The position numbers were made by a program, and so were the translations under genes. Positions 51,199 through 60,622 of a DNA stretch of 64,000 bases are shown one piece after another. The notes beneath the pieces were generated by a model. That model did no database searches. It was not told the origin of the DNA and worked only from the letters and a program-made list of their open reading frames with translations. Numbering within the stretch: position 1 is the stretch's first letter; every line of letters starts with the position of its first letter. The stretch comes from DAIDKA01 sp035487155 (GTDB taxonomy: Bacteria > Pseudomonadota > Gammaproteobacteria > Steroidobacterales > Steroidobacteraceae): positions 1 through 64,000 of the forward strand of contig DATHMK010000039.1 of the NCBI GenBank assembly GCA_035487155.1, given 5' to 3'.

Positions 51199-53076
51199 AT
51201 GACCGCTCCTCCTTTCACCCGCGCCCCCGATGCTCCGGCGCTGCCAGCGACCCCGTTGCGGTTCGTCGGCTTCTTCCTGGGCGAATTTCGCTGGTGGTAC
51301 CTGGGGATGGTGCTGTTCGAGACGGTGAACGCCACCTGCGGCATCCTGATCCCCTACGCCCTGGCGCGGATCATCCGCACGGTCACCGGCCGCCATGCCG
51401 GCCAGGCGCTGCTGGCCGGGCCGCTGCGCTTTGCGTTGCTGCTGTTCCTGGGCCTGGCGGTGCTTGAAGTGATCGCCAGCCGCGCGGCCGGCTATTGCCA
51501 GGTGACGGTCGGCCCGCGCCAGCGTCATGCGGTGACCCGGGCGCTGTATGCCTATCTGCAGCATCACTCGCATCGCTACCTGCACAATGACTTCGCCGGC
51601 GCCCTGGCCCACAAGATCAGCGAGACCTCCCTGGGCGTCTCCCAGACCATCTGGGCGGTGATCTTTGATTTCTGGCCCATGGCCATCGTGTTCATCGTGG
51701 CCACAGGGGTGCTGTGGTCCGCTTTTCCGGGACTGGCCATATTTGTCGGCCTGTGGGCGGCCTGCTTCGTGAGTCTGTCGTGGTTCCTCGCCACGCGCGC
51801 GCGGCCCTTCGCCGTGACCGCCGCCGCCACCCGCAGCGATACCACCGGCAAGGTGGTCGATGCCGTCACCAATCTCACCAATACGCGGCTGTTCGCGCGC
51901 CTGCGCTTCGAGCGCGGCTATCTGGACCGGCAGCTCAATCACGAAATGCTCGCCATCAAGCGCTCCAATCACTATTCCGAGGGCGTGCGCTGGTTTCAGT
52001 TCACCGCGGCCCTGATCCTGAAGATCGGCACGCTGTACTACGCCCTGCTGCTGTGGAGCCGCGGTGCCATCAACGTCGCCGAATTCGTGATGGCGGCGAC
52101 CACCGCGCTGCTCATCATCAACGAGGCGCGCAATCTCAGCCGCCGCTTCCTGGACTTCTTCGAGTACCTGGGCAATGTCACCAATGGCGTGCGCACCATC
52201 GTCAGGCCGCACGAAATCGTGGACCTGCCGGGCGCGATCCCGGCCCGCATCACCCGCGGCGCCATCGAGCTGCAGCATGTGAACTTCGCCTATGAGGGCG
52301 GCGCCACGGTGTTCCACGATCTTTCGGTGCGCATAGCGGCCGGGCAGAGGGTGGGGCTGGTGGGTTATTCGGGTTCGGGCAAATCGACCTTCGTCAGCCT
52401 GATCCTGCGGCTGTACGAGCCGCAATCCGGCCGGGTGCTGATCGACGGCACTGACGTACGCCAGGTCACCCAGGAGTCCCTGCATGCGCACCTGGGCCTG
52501 ATTCCACAGGATCCGAGCCTGTTTCATCGCAGCCTGATGGAGAATATCCGCTATGGACGTCAGGGCGCCAGTGACGAGGAGGTGGTCACGGCGGCGCGCA
52601 AGGCCCATGCGCATGAGTTCATCCAGAACGTGCCCGGCGGTTATGCGGCGCTGGTGGGCGAGCGCGGCATCAAGCTCTCCGGCGGCCAGCGCCAGCGTGT
52701 CGCCATCGCCCGCGTCGTGCTCAAGAACGCGCCGATACTGATCCTGGACGAGGCCACCTCGAGCCTGGATTCGGTGACCGAAAAGGCCATCCAGGAGACC
52801 TTGACGGAGCTGATGCGTGATCGCACCGTGCTGGTGGTGGCCCACCGGCTGTCCACCATCGCCCACCTGGACCGGATCCTGGTGTTCAACGCCGGCCGCA
52901 TCGTCGAGGACGGCTCGCATGCGCAGCTTCTGGCCGCCGGCGGGCTTTATGAGACGCTGTGGACGCGCCAGGCCGGCGGCTTTTTGCCCGACCGGCGTGA
53001 TTCGGACGCGGAACTCGCGGATCTGGATGGCGGTAACGGCCCATCGCGGCGCCTTTCCCCTATAATTCCCTCATGA
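51199..53076 (+). CDS. ABC exporter, fused membrane and ATPase domains
   Basis: 625 residues from ATG 51199 (an earlier in-frame start at 51133 lies inside the operator region). Six membrane helices (about residues 20-300) precede a nucleotide-binding domain with Walker A GYSGSGKST, signature LSGGQRQRVAIAR, Walker B ILILDEATSSLD and switch His (VVAHRLSTI). A homodimeric type IV exporter of the MsbA/MdlB kind; the cargo is unknown. It opens the operon with ilvE and bkd genes and overlaps ilvE by 4 bp, which is unusual company: export of an amino-acid-derived compound is possible but only inferred. Confidence 0.92.
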   Translation: MTAPPFTRAPDAPALPATPLRFVGFFLGEFRWWYLGMVLFETVNATCGILIPYALARIIRTVTGRHAGQALLAGPLRFALLLFLGLAVLEVIASRAAGYCQVTVGPRQRHAVTRALYAYLQHHSHRYLHNDFAGALAHKISETSLGVSQTIWAVIFDFWPMAIVFIVATGVLWSAFPGLAIFVGLWAACFVSLSWFLATRARPFAVTAAATRSDTTGKVVDAVTNLTNTRLFARLRFERGYLDRQLNHEMLAIKRSNHYSEGVRWFQFTAALILKIGTLYYALLLWSRGAINVAEFVMAATTALLIINEARNLSRRFLDFFEYLGNVTNGVRTIVRPHEIVDLPGAIPARITRGAIELQHVNFAYEGGATVFHDLSVRIAAGQRVGLVGYSGSGKSTFVSLILRLYEPQSGRVLIDGTDVRQVTQESLHAHLGLIPQDPSLFHRSLMENIRYGRQGASDEEVVTAARKAHAHEFIQNVPGGYAALVGERGIKLSGGQRQRVAIARVVLKNAPILILDEATSSLDSVTEKAIQETLTELMRDRTVLVVAHRLSTIAHLDRILVFNAGRIVEDGSHAQLLAAGGLYETLWTRQAGGFLPDRRDSDAELADLDGGNGPSRRLSPIIPS

Positions 53077-54080
53077 GCAAACCCGATCCAAGATCCGTTC
53101 CCTTCGGCAGTGTGTTCACTGACTTCATGGCCGTCGCCACCTTCAAGGATGGCGCCTGGTCAGGTTCCGAACTGAAGCCGCTGGCCGCGCTGTCGCTGCA
53201 CCCCGCGGCGCATGCCCTGCATTACTGCAGCTCCTGCTTCGAGGGCTTCAAGGCGTATCGCCGCAACGATGGCGGCGTGCATATCTTTCGCCTCGAGCGC
53301 CACATCGAACGACTGCGGCAGAGTGCGCGGCTGCTGGTGCTGCCCGAACCGGATGCCAACCTGGTGCGCGGCATGGTCACGGCGCTGGTGGATCGCAGCC
53401 GCGATGAGGTTCCCGAGGCGCCCGGTTCCCTGTATCTGCGACCGCTGCTGTTCGGCACGACGCCCAACATCGGCGCGGCGGCGACGCCTGCCGACCAGGC
53501 GACGCTGGTGGTGATGGCGAGCCCGGTGTGGGACTACTTCGCCGGTGGCATGAAGCCGTTGCGCATCCTGATGGAACCCGCGCCGCGTTCGGCGCCGCAC
53601 CTGGGCGTGGTCAAGACCGGTGGCAACTATGCCGCGGCGCTGGGGCCGACACTGGCCGCGCGTCGCGAGCACAAGGTGGACCAGGTGCTGTTCTGTCCGG
53701 GCGGGGAGGTACAGGAGACCGGTGCCGCCAATTTCCTGCTGCTGCGCGAAGGGCAGATCCTCACCCGCAGCCTGGATTCGACCTTCCTGCACGGCGTCAC
53801 GCGCGATTCGCTGCTGACGCTGGCCAAGGACCTGGGCTACAGCATCGAGGAGCGCATCGTCACGGTCGAGGAGACCCTGCAGTGGGTCGCCACCGGGGAA
53901 GCTGCGCTGTCGGGCACGGCCGCCGTGCTGGCCGGAGTCGGCACGCTGATCTGGCAGGGGGGCGAGGTGAGCGTGGTCGACGGTAACGTGGGGCCCGTGA
54001 CGCGGGCGCTGCGCGCCGCGCTCGTGGACGTGCAGCGCGGCGTGACGCCGGACCGGTTTGGCTGGCTCACAGCGGTGTGA
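53073..54080 (+). CDS. ilvE: Branched-chain amino acid aminotransferase (class IV PLP)
   Basis: 335 residues. Fold-type IV aminotransferase: YCSSCFEGFKAYRRNDG at the start, the PLP Lys in GVVKTGGNYAAAL (about residue 180), and VQETGAANFLLLREGQ with SGTAAVLAGVGTL forming the phosphate cup. It removes the amino group of Leu/Ile/Val to give 2-oxo acids, feeding the dehydrogenase encoded just downstream. It overlaps the ABC exporter by 4 bp and precedes bkdA1 by 7 bp. Given the company, catabolic use is more likely than biosynthesis. Confidence 0.93.
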   Translation: MSKPDPRSVPFGSVFTDFMAVATFKDGAWSGSELKPLAALSLHPAAHALHYCSSCFEGFKAYRRNDGGVHIFRLERHIERLRQSARLLVLPEPDANLVRGMVTALVDRSRDEVPEAPGSLYLRPLLFGTTPNIGAAATPADQATLVVMASPVWDYFAGGMKPLRILMEPAPRSAPHLGVVKTGGNYAAALGPTLAARREHKVDQVLFCPGGEVQETGAANFLLLREGQILTRSLDSTFLHGVTRDSLLTLAKDLGYSIEERIVTVEETLQWVATGEAALSGTAAVLAGVGTLIWQGGEVSVVDGNVGPVTRALRAALVDVQRGVTPDRFGWLTAV

Positions 54081-54087
54081 TCCAGCC

Positions 54088-55350
54088 ATGACGAGGGTTC
54101 CGCGACTGCATGTTCCGCACCCTCCGGCACGGCCGGGCGAGACCCCTGATTTCAGCTACCTGCAGATCTCCCCGGCCGGAGCCATCGCGTGCCCCGAGGC
54201 CAGCGCGGCGCTGACCGACATCGAGTTCCTGGCCACCGGCATGGTGCGCGTACTGGATGACAACCAGGCGGCCGTGGGCCCGTGGAATCCGCACCTGGAA
54301 CCGGCGGAACTGCAGTTCGGCCTGCGCCACATGCTGCTGACGCGGGTGTTTGACCAGCGCATGCAGAACATCCAGCGCCAGGGGCGGATTTCCTTCTACA
54401 TCCGCTCCCTGGGCGAGGAGGCGGTGTCGGTGGCGCAGACCATGGCGCTGCGTCCGGATGACATGCTGTTTCCCGCCTATCGCAACCAGGGCGCGCACGT
54501 GGCGCGCGGTCACAGCATCGTCGAGCTGATGTGCCAGTGTCTGTCCAACACCGGTGATCCGTGCAAGGGCCGGCAGATGCCGATCATGTATCACTGGGCA
54601 TCGGGCAATATCTTTTCCATCTCCGGCAACCTCGCCACGCAATATCCGCAGGCGGTGGGCTGGGCGATGGCCTCCGCGCTCAAGGGCGAGGATCGCATCG
54701 CCATGGCCTGGATCGGCGAGGGCAGCAGCGCGGAGGCGGACTTCCACCACGGCATGACCTTCGCCGCCGTGTACCGCGCCCCGGTGATCCTCAACATCGT
54801 CAACAACCAGTGGGCGATCTCCACCTTTCAGGGATTCGCCGGCGGTGAGCAGCGCAGTTTCGCCGCCCGCGGTCCCGGCTATGGCATTCCCGGCATCCGC
54901 GTCGACGGCAATGATTTTCTGGCGCTGCACGCGGTGACCGCATGGGCGGCCGAGCGCGCGCGGCGCGGCGCCGGCCCGACGCTGATCGAGCCGGTGACGT
55001 ATCGTGCCTCGGCGCACTCCACCAGCGATGATCCGGCGCGCTACCGGCCAAAGGATGACTGGCAGGCGTGGCCGCTGGGTGATCCGGTGGAGCGTCTCAA
55101 ACAGCATCTGATCGACCTGGGGGAGTGGTCGCAGCAGCGCCACGAGCAGCTGATCGCCGAACTCGAAGCGCACGTGGCCGATTGCTGGAAGCGGGCGCAG
55201 AGCGCCGGCACCATGACCGACGGCCCGCGGCTGGATCCGCGCACCATGTTCGAGGACGTGCTCGCCGTGATGCCCCCGCACCTGCTGCAGCAGCGTCAGC
55301 AGCTTGATCAGGAACTTGCGGCAGCCGCGAAGGACGCGACGCTTAGCTGA
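54088..55350 (+). CDS. bkdA1: Branched-chain 2-oxoacid dehydrogenase E1 alpha
   Basis: 420 residues from ATG 54088. Thiamine-diphosphate subunit: the TPP motif runs WIGEGSSAEADFHHG and ends in NNQWAIST; RSLGEEAVSVAQTMAL and FPAYRNQGAHVARG are typical of BCKDH rather than pyruvate dehydrogenase, as is the phosphorylation-loop-like YRASAHSTSDDPARYR. With E1 beta it decarboxylates 2-oxoacids of Val, Leu and Ile. 17 bp before bkdA2. Confidence 0.94.
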   Translation: MTRVPRLHVPHPPARPGETPDFSYLQISPAGAIACPEASAALTDIEFLATGMVRVLDDNQAAVGPWNPHLEPAELQFGLRHMLLTRVFDQRMQNIQRQGRISFYIRSLGEEAVSVAQTMALRPDDMLFPAYRNQGAHVARGHSIVELMCQCLSNTGDPCKGRQMPIMYHWASGNIFSISGNLATQYPQAVGWAMASALKGEDRIAMAWIGEGSSAEADFHHGMTFAAVYRAPVILNIVNNQWAISTFQGFAGGEQRSFAARGPGYGIPGIRVDGNDFLALHAVTAWAAERARRGAGPTLIEPVTYRASAHSTSDDPARYRPKDDWQAWPLGDPVERLKQHLIDLGEWSQQRHEQLIAELEAHVADCWKRAQSAGTMTDGPRLDPRTMFEDVLAVMPPHLLQQRQQLDQELAAAAKDATLS

Positions 55351-55367
55351 AGCTCGCGAAAGCAAAC

Positions 55368-56387
55368 ATGCCGCAGATGAACATGATCCAGGCGATCAAC
55401 TCCGCATTGGATGTGATGCTGGAACGCGATCCCAGCGTGGTCCTGATGGGCGAGGATGTGGGCTACTTCGGCGGCGTGTTCCGCTGCACCGATGGTCTGC
55501 AGCGCAAGTACGGCGAGCAGCGCGTGCTGGATACACCGATCGCCGAGGGCGGTATCGTCGGCGCGGCGATCGGCATGGGGGTGCACGGCCTGAAGCCGGT
55601 GGTGGAAATACAGTTTGCCGACTATGCCTATCCCGCCTTCGATCAGATCGTCAGCGAGCTGGCACGCCTGCGTTACCGGACCGCGGGTGAATTTCACGCC
55701 GCCGTCACGGTGCGCATGCCCTGCGGCGGCGGCATACGCGGCGGCCAGACCCATTCGCAGAGTCCGGAAGGGATTTTCACGCATGTCTGCGGCATCAAGG
55801 TGGTGATGCCATCCAATCCCTATGACGCCAAGGGTCTGTTGATCAGCGCGATCGAGGATGAGGATCCGGTGATCTTCTTCGAACCCAAGCGCATCTACAG
55901 CGGACCCTTCGATGGCGAACACGAAAAGGCCGCCGTTCCCTGGAGCACTCACCCCAAGGGAGACGTGCCGGCGGGTCATTACAGCGTGCCGCTGTCGCGT
56001 GCCGAGATCGTGCGGCCCGGCACGCAGGTGACGGTGCTCGCCTACGGCACCATGGTGCACGTGGCGCAGACGGCGGTGACCCAGAGCGGCATCGATGCGG
56101 AGATCATCGACCTGCGTACGCTCTCGCCGCTGGATACGCAGACGCTGTGCGCCTCGGTGAATCGCACCGGCCGCTGCATCATCGTCCACGAAGCGACCCG
56201 CTTCGGCGGCTTCGGCGCGGAACTGTCGGCCACCGTGCAGGAGGCGTGCTTCTGGAACCTGCTGGCGCCCATCGAGCGGGTCACGGGCTGGGACACGCCC
56301 TATCCCCATGCCTTCGAATGGGAATACTTCCCCGGGCCCGACCGCATCGCGGCGGCGCTGACCCGGGTCATGGGAGATGCTGGATGA
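55368..56387 (+). CDS. bkdA2: Branched-chain 2-oxoacid dehydrogenase E1 beta
   Basis: 339 residues. Transketolase-like pyrimidine and C-terminal domains: LMGEDVGYFGGVFRCTDGL, DTPIAEGGIVGAAIGMG, QFADYAYPAFDQIVSELARL, and the catalytic-His region GGGIRGGQTHSQSPEG. This is the standard BkdA2 pattern. It pairs with E1 alpha in the alpha2beta2 E1. Its stop overlaps the bkdB start (ATGA, 4 bp). Confidence 0.95.
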   Translation: MPQMNMIQAINSALDVMLERDPSVVLMGEDVGYFGGVFRCTDGLQRKYGEQRVLDTPIAEGGIVGAAIGMGVHGLKPVVEIQFADYAYPAFDQIVSELARLRYRTAGEFHAAVTVRMPCGGGIRGGQTHSQSPEGIFTHVCGIKVVMPSNPYDAKGLLISAIEDEDPVIFFEPKRIYSGPFDGEHEKAAVPWSTHPKGDVPAGHYSVPLSRAEIVRPGTQVTVLAYGTMVHVAQTAVTQSGIDAEIIDLRTLSPLDTQTLCASVNRTGRCIIVHEATRFGGFGAELSATVQEACFWNLLAPIERVTGWDTPYPHAFEWEYFPGPDRIAAALTRVMGDAG

Positions 56388-57616
56388 GCCGGTATGTATT
56401 CAAGCTTCCGGATCTGGGCGAGGGCGCGGTCGATGCCGAGATCGTTGCCTGGAAAGTGGCCGCGGGGGAGCAGGTCCAGGAGGACCAGCCGCTGGTGGAG
56501 ATGCTGACGCAGAAGGCGACGGTGGAAGTCCCGGCGCCGGTTGCCGGACGCGTATTGAGTACCACCGGCAGTGCCGGTGATCGGATTGCCGTGGGCGCTG
56601 AGCTTGCGGTGTTCGAGACCGGCGCGGGTGCCGCCGCAGCCGAGCCGGCCCGGGCGCATCAGGACCCGCCGCCGGCCACGGCGCCTGCGGTCGCTGCGGC
56701 CAGCGGGCCGCACACGGCCGCGGTGCGACCCGGGCAACGCGTGGCCACCTCGCCCGCCATTCGCCGTCGCGCCCGCGAGGCCGGCGTGGACCTGGCTGCC
56801 ATCGCCGGCAGTGGTCCGCACGGGCGCATCGTGCTCGCGGATCTGGAGTCGCACCTGAAGACCCACCAGGCAGGCACGTTGCGCGACACCGGTCCCATCC
56901 CCGCGGTGCGCGAGATTCCCGTGACCGGACTGCGCCGGCTGATCGCCGAACAGGTCAGCCACAGCGCACGCACCATTCCGCATTTCTCATACGTGGAGGA
57001 GGTGGATGTCACGGCGCTGGAAGCACTGCGCGAGCAGCTCAATGCCGGCCCGGGCAGCGCCCAGGGGGCGCTGAGCTACCTGCCATTCATCGTTCTGGGA
57101 CTGATCCGCGCCCTGGCGCAGCATCCCCAGTGCAATGGGCGCTTCGATGAGACCCGGCAGCTGCTGCTGCACTATCGCGCGGTGCACGTGGGCATCGCGG
57201 TGCAGACCCCGCAGGGCCTGAAGGTGCCGGTGATCCATGATGCGCAGGAGCTGTCGCTGAAGGAACTCGACGCCGCGATCCGGCGTCTGAGCAACGCGGC
57301 ACGCGACGGCCGCGCGCGCCCCGCGGAGCTCACCGGTTCGACCATTACCGTGACCAGCCTGGGGAAGCTCGGCGGGATAGCCTCGACGCCGATCATCAAT
57401 CAGCCCGAGCTGGCCATCATCGGCGTCAACCGCGCCGTGGAGCGACCGGTGGTGCGCGCCGGCCTCATCACCGTGCGCCGCATGATGAACCTGTCATCGA
57501 GCTTCGATCACCGCTTCGTCGACGGCTTCGATGCCGCCAGGCTGATCCAGACCCTGCGCGAGTCACTGGAGCAGCCGGCGCTGCTGTTCATCGACCATGA
57601 CCGGAGCAAACCATGA
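56384..57616 (+). CDS. bkdB: Branched-chain 2-oxoacid dehydrogenase E2, lipoamide acyltransferase
   Basis: 410 residues from ATG 56384. One lipoyl domain with K44 as the lipoylated Lys (MLTQKATVE), an Ala/Pro-rich linker, a peripheral-subunit-binding domain (SPAIRRRAREAGVDLAAIAG, about 125-160), and the catalytic domain ending with the DHRFVDG active-site motif (~residue 378). It transfers the acyl group to CoA. The E3 gene (lpd), often last in bkd operons, is absent here; the S9 peptidase gene takes its place with a 4-bp overlap. E3 is probably shared with another complex. Confidence 0.94.
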   Translation: MSRYVFKLPDLGEGAVDAEIVAWKVAAGEQVQEDQPLVEMLTQKATVEVPAPVAGRVLSTTGSAGDRIAVGAELAVFETGAGAAAAEPARAHQDPPPATAPAVAAASGPHTAAVRPGQRVATSPAIRRRAREAGVDLAAIAGSGPHGRIVLADLESHLKTHQAGTLRDTGPIPAVREIPVTGLRRLIAEQVSHSARTIPHFSYVEEVDVTALEALREQLNAGPGSAQGALSYLPFIVLGLIRALAQHPQCNGRFDETRQLLLHYRAVHVGIAVQTPQGLKVPVIHDAQELSLKELDAAIRRLSNAARDGRARPAELTGSTITVTSLGKLGGIASTPIINQPELAIIGVNRAVERPVVRAGLITVRRMMNLSSSFDHRFVDGFDAARLIQTLRESLEQPALLFIDHDRSKP

Positions 57617-59721
57617 ACAGGGGCACAAGACTCTGGGTCCTGACGTTCTCATGTTGCGCATTCGCACAAGCGGCACTGGCGGCGTCGGATCCGTACCTGT
57701 GGCTCGAGCAGGTAAACAGTCCGCGGGCGATGAACTGGGTGCGCGCCGAGAATGCGAAAACGGTTGCGGTGCTGGAGAAGGATCCGCGCTACCCGGAACT
57801 GTTCCAGCATGCGCTTGCGATCGCGCAGGCGAAGGACCGCATCCCGGCGCCCAGCATTGTGGATGGCGCAGTCTTCAATCTCTGGCAGGATGCCGAGCAC
57901 GTGCGCGGGATCTGGCGGCGGACCAGTTTCGACAGCTATCGGTCAGCGGCGCCGCAGTGGACGACCGTCCTGGATCTGGACGCGCTCGCCAACACCGAGA
58001 AAGCCAATTGGTTCCTCAAGGATGTGACCTGCGTTGAGCCCAGTGAGCGGCGCTGCCTGCTCAGTCTCTCCGACGGCGGTGAGGATGCGGTAACGGTACG
58101 TGAGTTTGACCTGAGCGCGGCGCGCTTTGCGCCTGCAGGATTCGTGCTGCCGCATGGCAAGCAGCGCGTGAGCTGGGAGGATGATGACACGCTGCTGGTG
58201 GCCCGGGAGTGGAACCCGGGCGAGCTCACTGCCTCCGGCTACCCTTTCATAGTGAAGCGGCTCGCACGCGGGCAGACCCTGGCGCAGGCGCACGAGATCT
58301 TTCGCGGCACCGCGACCGATGGCGGCTATGGCGTAGAGCCCATCGTGCTGACCGACGGGTCGGGACACCGTGCAGTGCTGATCAAGCGGCCGCTGACGAC
58401 CTTTGAAGCCGAGCACTACCTGGTGTCGGGCCAGGAGGTTTCGCGGCTCGCATTGCCGAAAAAATCCGACGTTGATGCGTTCGTGGACAATCAGCTCATT
58501 GTCAGTCTCGCCGCGGACTGGACCACCGGCGGCAAGAGCTTCGCGCAAGGCTCGCTGGTGGCCATCGACTGGAGCGCAGCCCGCCGCGACCCCGCTCATC
58601 TGGCGCCGGTCCTGCTGTACGCGCCCGGACCCCGTGAGAGTTTTGACGGCGCCGCGGCCACGCGTGATTCACTGATCGTCACGACCTTCGACAACGTCCG
58701 CGGGCGGGCCTTTGCCTATCGCCGCGGCGCGAATGGAACATGGACCCATTCACGGTTGCAATTGCCGGACAACGCGACCATCGCCATAGCCGACACCAAT
58801 GTGCACGGAACCCAGGCATTTTTGTCCGTCACGGGCTTTCTGCAGCCGACCAGTCTGTGGCTGCTGGACGCCCCGGGCGCTACGCCCGTGCCGATCAAGA
58901 CACTGTCGCCCAGGTTTGACGCCTCGCGCGATATGGTTGAACAGTTCCAGGTGGCCTCAAGTGACGGCACGAAAGTGCCGTACTTCGTGGTGCATCCGCG
59001 CGCGATGGCATTGGATGGCAACAACCCGACGATCCTGTATGCGTATGGCGGCTTTCAGGTTTCTGAAACGCCCGCCTACTCCGGGAACATAGGCAAGCTG
59101 TGGCTGGAGAAAGGCGGCGTCTTCGTCCTCGCGAACATCCGCGGCGGCGGGGAATTCGGGCCGGCGTGGCATGAAGCGGGGCTGAAGACTCACCGGCAGC
59201 TCATCTATGATGACTTCGCCGCGGTCGCGCGTGACCTGATCGCCCGCAAGATCACGACTCCGCGCCACCTTGGGATCCAGGGCGGTTCCAACGGGGGGCT
59301 GCTGATGGGGGTGGAGTTCACCCAGCATCCGGAATTGTGGAATGCCGTGGACATCCAGGTGCCGCTGCTGGACATGCTGCGCTTCGAGAAGATCGCCGCC
59401 GGCACCTCCTGGGCCGGCGAATACGGCAGCGTGAGCAATCCGCAGGAAGCGGCCTTCCTCGCCAAAATATCGCCGTACGCCAACTTGAGGCCGGACGGGC
59501 ACTACCCGCAGGCCTTCATCTGGACCACCACCAAGGATGACCGGGTCGGACCGCAGCACGCGCGCAAGTTTGCCGCGCGGCTCGCGCAGTACGGCATTCC
59601 GTATCTGTTCTACGAAGTCACCGAAGGCGGCCACGGCTCAGGCGCCAATCTGGAAGAGATGGCGCGCACCACGGCGCTGGAGATGACGTATTTCACGCGC
59701 CAGCTGGTGGGCGGGCGCTGA
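57613..59721 (+). CDS. Prolyl oligopeptidase family (S9) serine peptidase, exported paralogue
   Basis: 702 residues. N-terminal signal peptide (LWVLTFSCCAFAQAALAA) followed by DPYLWLEQVNSPRAMNWV, the propeller start. Hydrolase domain: Ser559 in GGSNGGLLMG, Asp in TTKDDRVGPQHARK, His in TEGGHGSGANLEE. Closely related to the cytosolic enzyme at 42882 (shared FGPAWHEAGLKTRRQ-like and VQVPLLDMLRFDK-like blocks), so a duplication with relocation. Last gene of the ABC-ilvE-bkd operon, overlapping bkdB by 4 bp. It probably releases short peptides in the periplasm. Confidence 0.93.
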   Translation: MNRGTRLWVLTFSCCAFAQAALAASDPYLWLEQVNSPRAMNWVRAENAKTVAVLEKDPRYPELFQHALAIAQAKDRIPAPSIVDGAVFNLWQDAEHVRGIWRRTSFDSYRSAAPQWTTVLDLDALANTEKANWFLKDVTCVEPSERRCLLSLSDGGEDAVTVREFDLSAARFAPAGFVLPHGKQRVSWEDDDTLLVAREWNPGELTASGYPFIVKRLARGQTLAQAHEIFRGTATDGGYGVEPIVLTDGSGHRAVLIKRPLTTFEAEHYLVSGQEVSRLALPKKSDVDAFVDNQLIVSLAADWTTGGKSFAQGSLVAIDWSAARRDPAHLAPVLLYAPGPRESFDGAAATRDSLIVTTFDNVRGRAFAYRRGANGTWTHSRLQLPDNATIAIADTNVHGTQAFLSVTGFLQPTSLWLLDAPGATPVPIKTLSPRFDASRDMVEQFQVASSDGTKVPYFVVHPRAMALDGNNPTILYAYGGFQVSETPAYSGNIGKLWLEKGGVFVLANIRGGGEFGPAWHEAGLKTHRQLIYDDFAAVARDLIARKITTPRHLGIQGGSNGGLLMGVEFTQHPELWNAVDIQVPLLDMLRFEKIAAGTSWAGEYGSVSNPQEAAFLAKISPYANLRPDGHYPQAFIWTTTKDDRVGPQHARKFAARLAQYGIPYLFYEVTEGGHGSGANLEEMARTTALEMTYFTRQLVGGR

Positions 59722-59736
59722 ACGGCGGCCGCCCGA

Positions 59737-60567
59737 TCAGTCGGCGAACCCCAGGCCCCAGCCGCCATCGATGGTGATCTGCTGACCGGTGATGTAGGCC
59801 GAACCCGGTGAGGCCAGGAACAGCGCCAGCCCTTTGAGGTCATCGGGAAAGCCCACGCGGTGCATGGGAATGAACTTGCCCACCGTGGCCTGGGTTTCCG
59901 GCTTCTTGGCGTGGCCGCCGCCGATATTGGTGACGATGAACCCCGGTGCAATGGCATTGACCGTGATGCCATAGGCGGCCAGCTCCAGCGCCACGCACTG
60001 CGTGAGATGGAAGGCGCCGGCCTTGGCCGCCATGTAGGCCGAGCCGATCGCCGGTTCAACCTTGTTGGCGGCCAGGGAAGTGGTAACGATGATCCGGCCC
60101 GAGCGCCGCGGCCGCATATTGCGGGCGGCGGCCCGCAGCGTGGCGAATACGCCATTGAGGTTCACGTCGATGACGCGGTTCCAGCGCTCGTCGGAATAAT
60201 TCTCCAACGCGCCTTCGGGCACGCGCTTGCGATCGCTGCCCACCCAGCCATCGACAAAACCGGCACCCGAATCAACGCCGGCATTGGCGAACACCACATC
60301 CAGCCGGCCATAGAGCTTGGCCGCCGCATCGATGGCAGCATCCAGGGCGGCATGATCGGTGACATTGACGCTGACGCCTCTGACGTCATGCCCGGCCGCC
60401 CTCAGGCGCGCGCTCTGCTCGGCGAGCTGCCCGGCATCGAGGTCCAGAATGGTCACCCGCGCGCCGTTCTCCGCCAGCGCCTCCGCATAGGCGAGCCCCA
60501 GTCCGCTGGCACCGCCGGTCACCACCACACCATAGCCGCGCACCGCGAACAGTTCCGAGATCTGCAT
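59737..60567 (-). CDS. Short-chain dehydrogenase/reductase (SDR)
   Basis: 276 residues from ATG 60567, chosen for GAGGTG at good spacing. Cofactor motif TGGASGLGLAYAE, DLDAG-type acidic residue after strand 2 (ILDLDAG), which favours NAD(H), NAG in FANAGVDSG, and the catalytic Ser/Tyr/Lys in VTTSLAANK and SAYMAAKAGAF. The C-terminus PGSAYITGQQITIDGGWGLG is standard. Substrate unknown; an insertion around residues 105-130 (FVDGWVGSDRKRVPEGALEN) may shape the active site. Convergent with the S9 gene (15 bp) and divergent from the next gene. Confidence 0.93.
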   Translation of the reverse strand: MQISELFAVRGYGVVVTGGASGLGLAYAEALAENGARVTILDLDAGQLAEQSARLRAAGHDVRGVSVNVTDHAALDAAIDAAAKLYGRLDVVFANAGVDSGAGFVDGWVGSDRKRVPEGALENYSDERWNRVIDVNLNGVFATLRAAARNMRPRRSGRIIVTTSLAANKVEPAIGSAYMAAKAGAFHLTQCVALELAAYGITVNAIAPGFIVTNIGGGHAKKPETQATVGKFIPMHRVGFPDDLKGLALFLASPGSAYITGQQITIDGGWGLGFAD

Positions 60568-60622
60568 TGCCGTCACCTCATGATGGGCCGTCGAGCCGCC
60601 GCCCCGCATATTACAATGAAGC

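Noticed and set aside
51127..52920. 597-residue minus-strand open frame
   Set aside because: Shadow of the ABC exporter; Walker and signature motifs are on the plus strand.
59709..59734. GGGCGG/CCGCCC hairpin at the end of the bkd-S9 operon
   Set aside because: Could end transcription between convergent genes, but there is no T tract and such pairings are common at this GC content.
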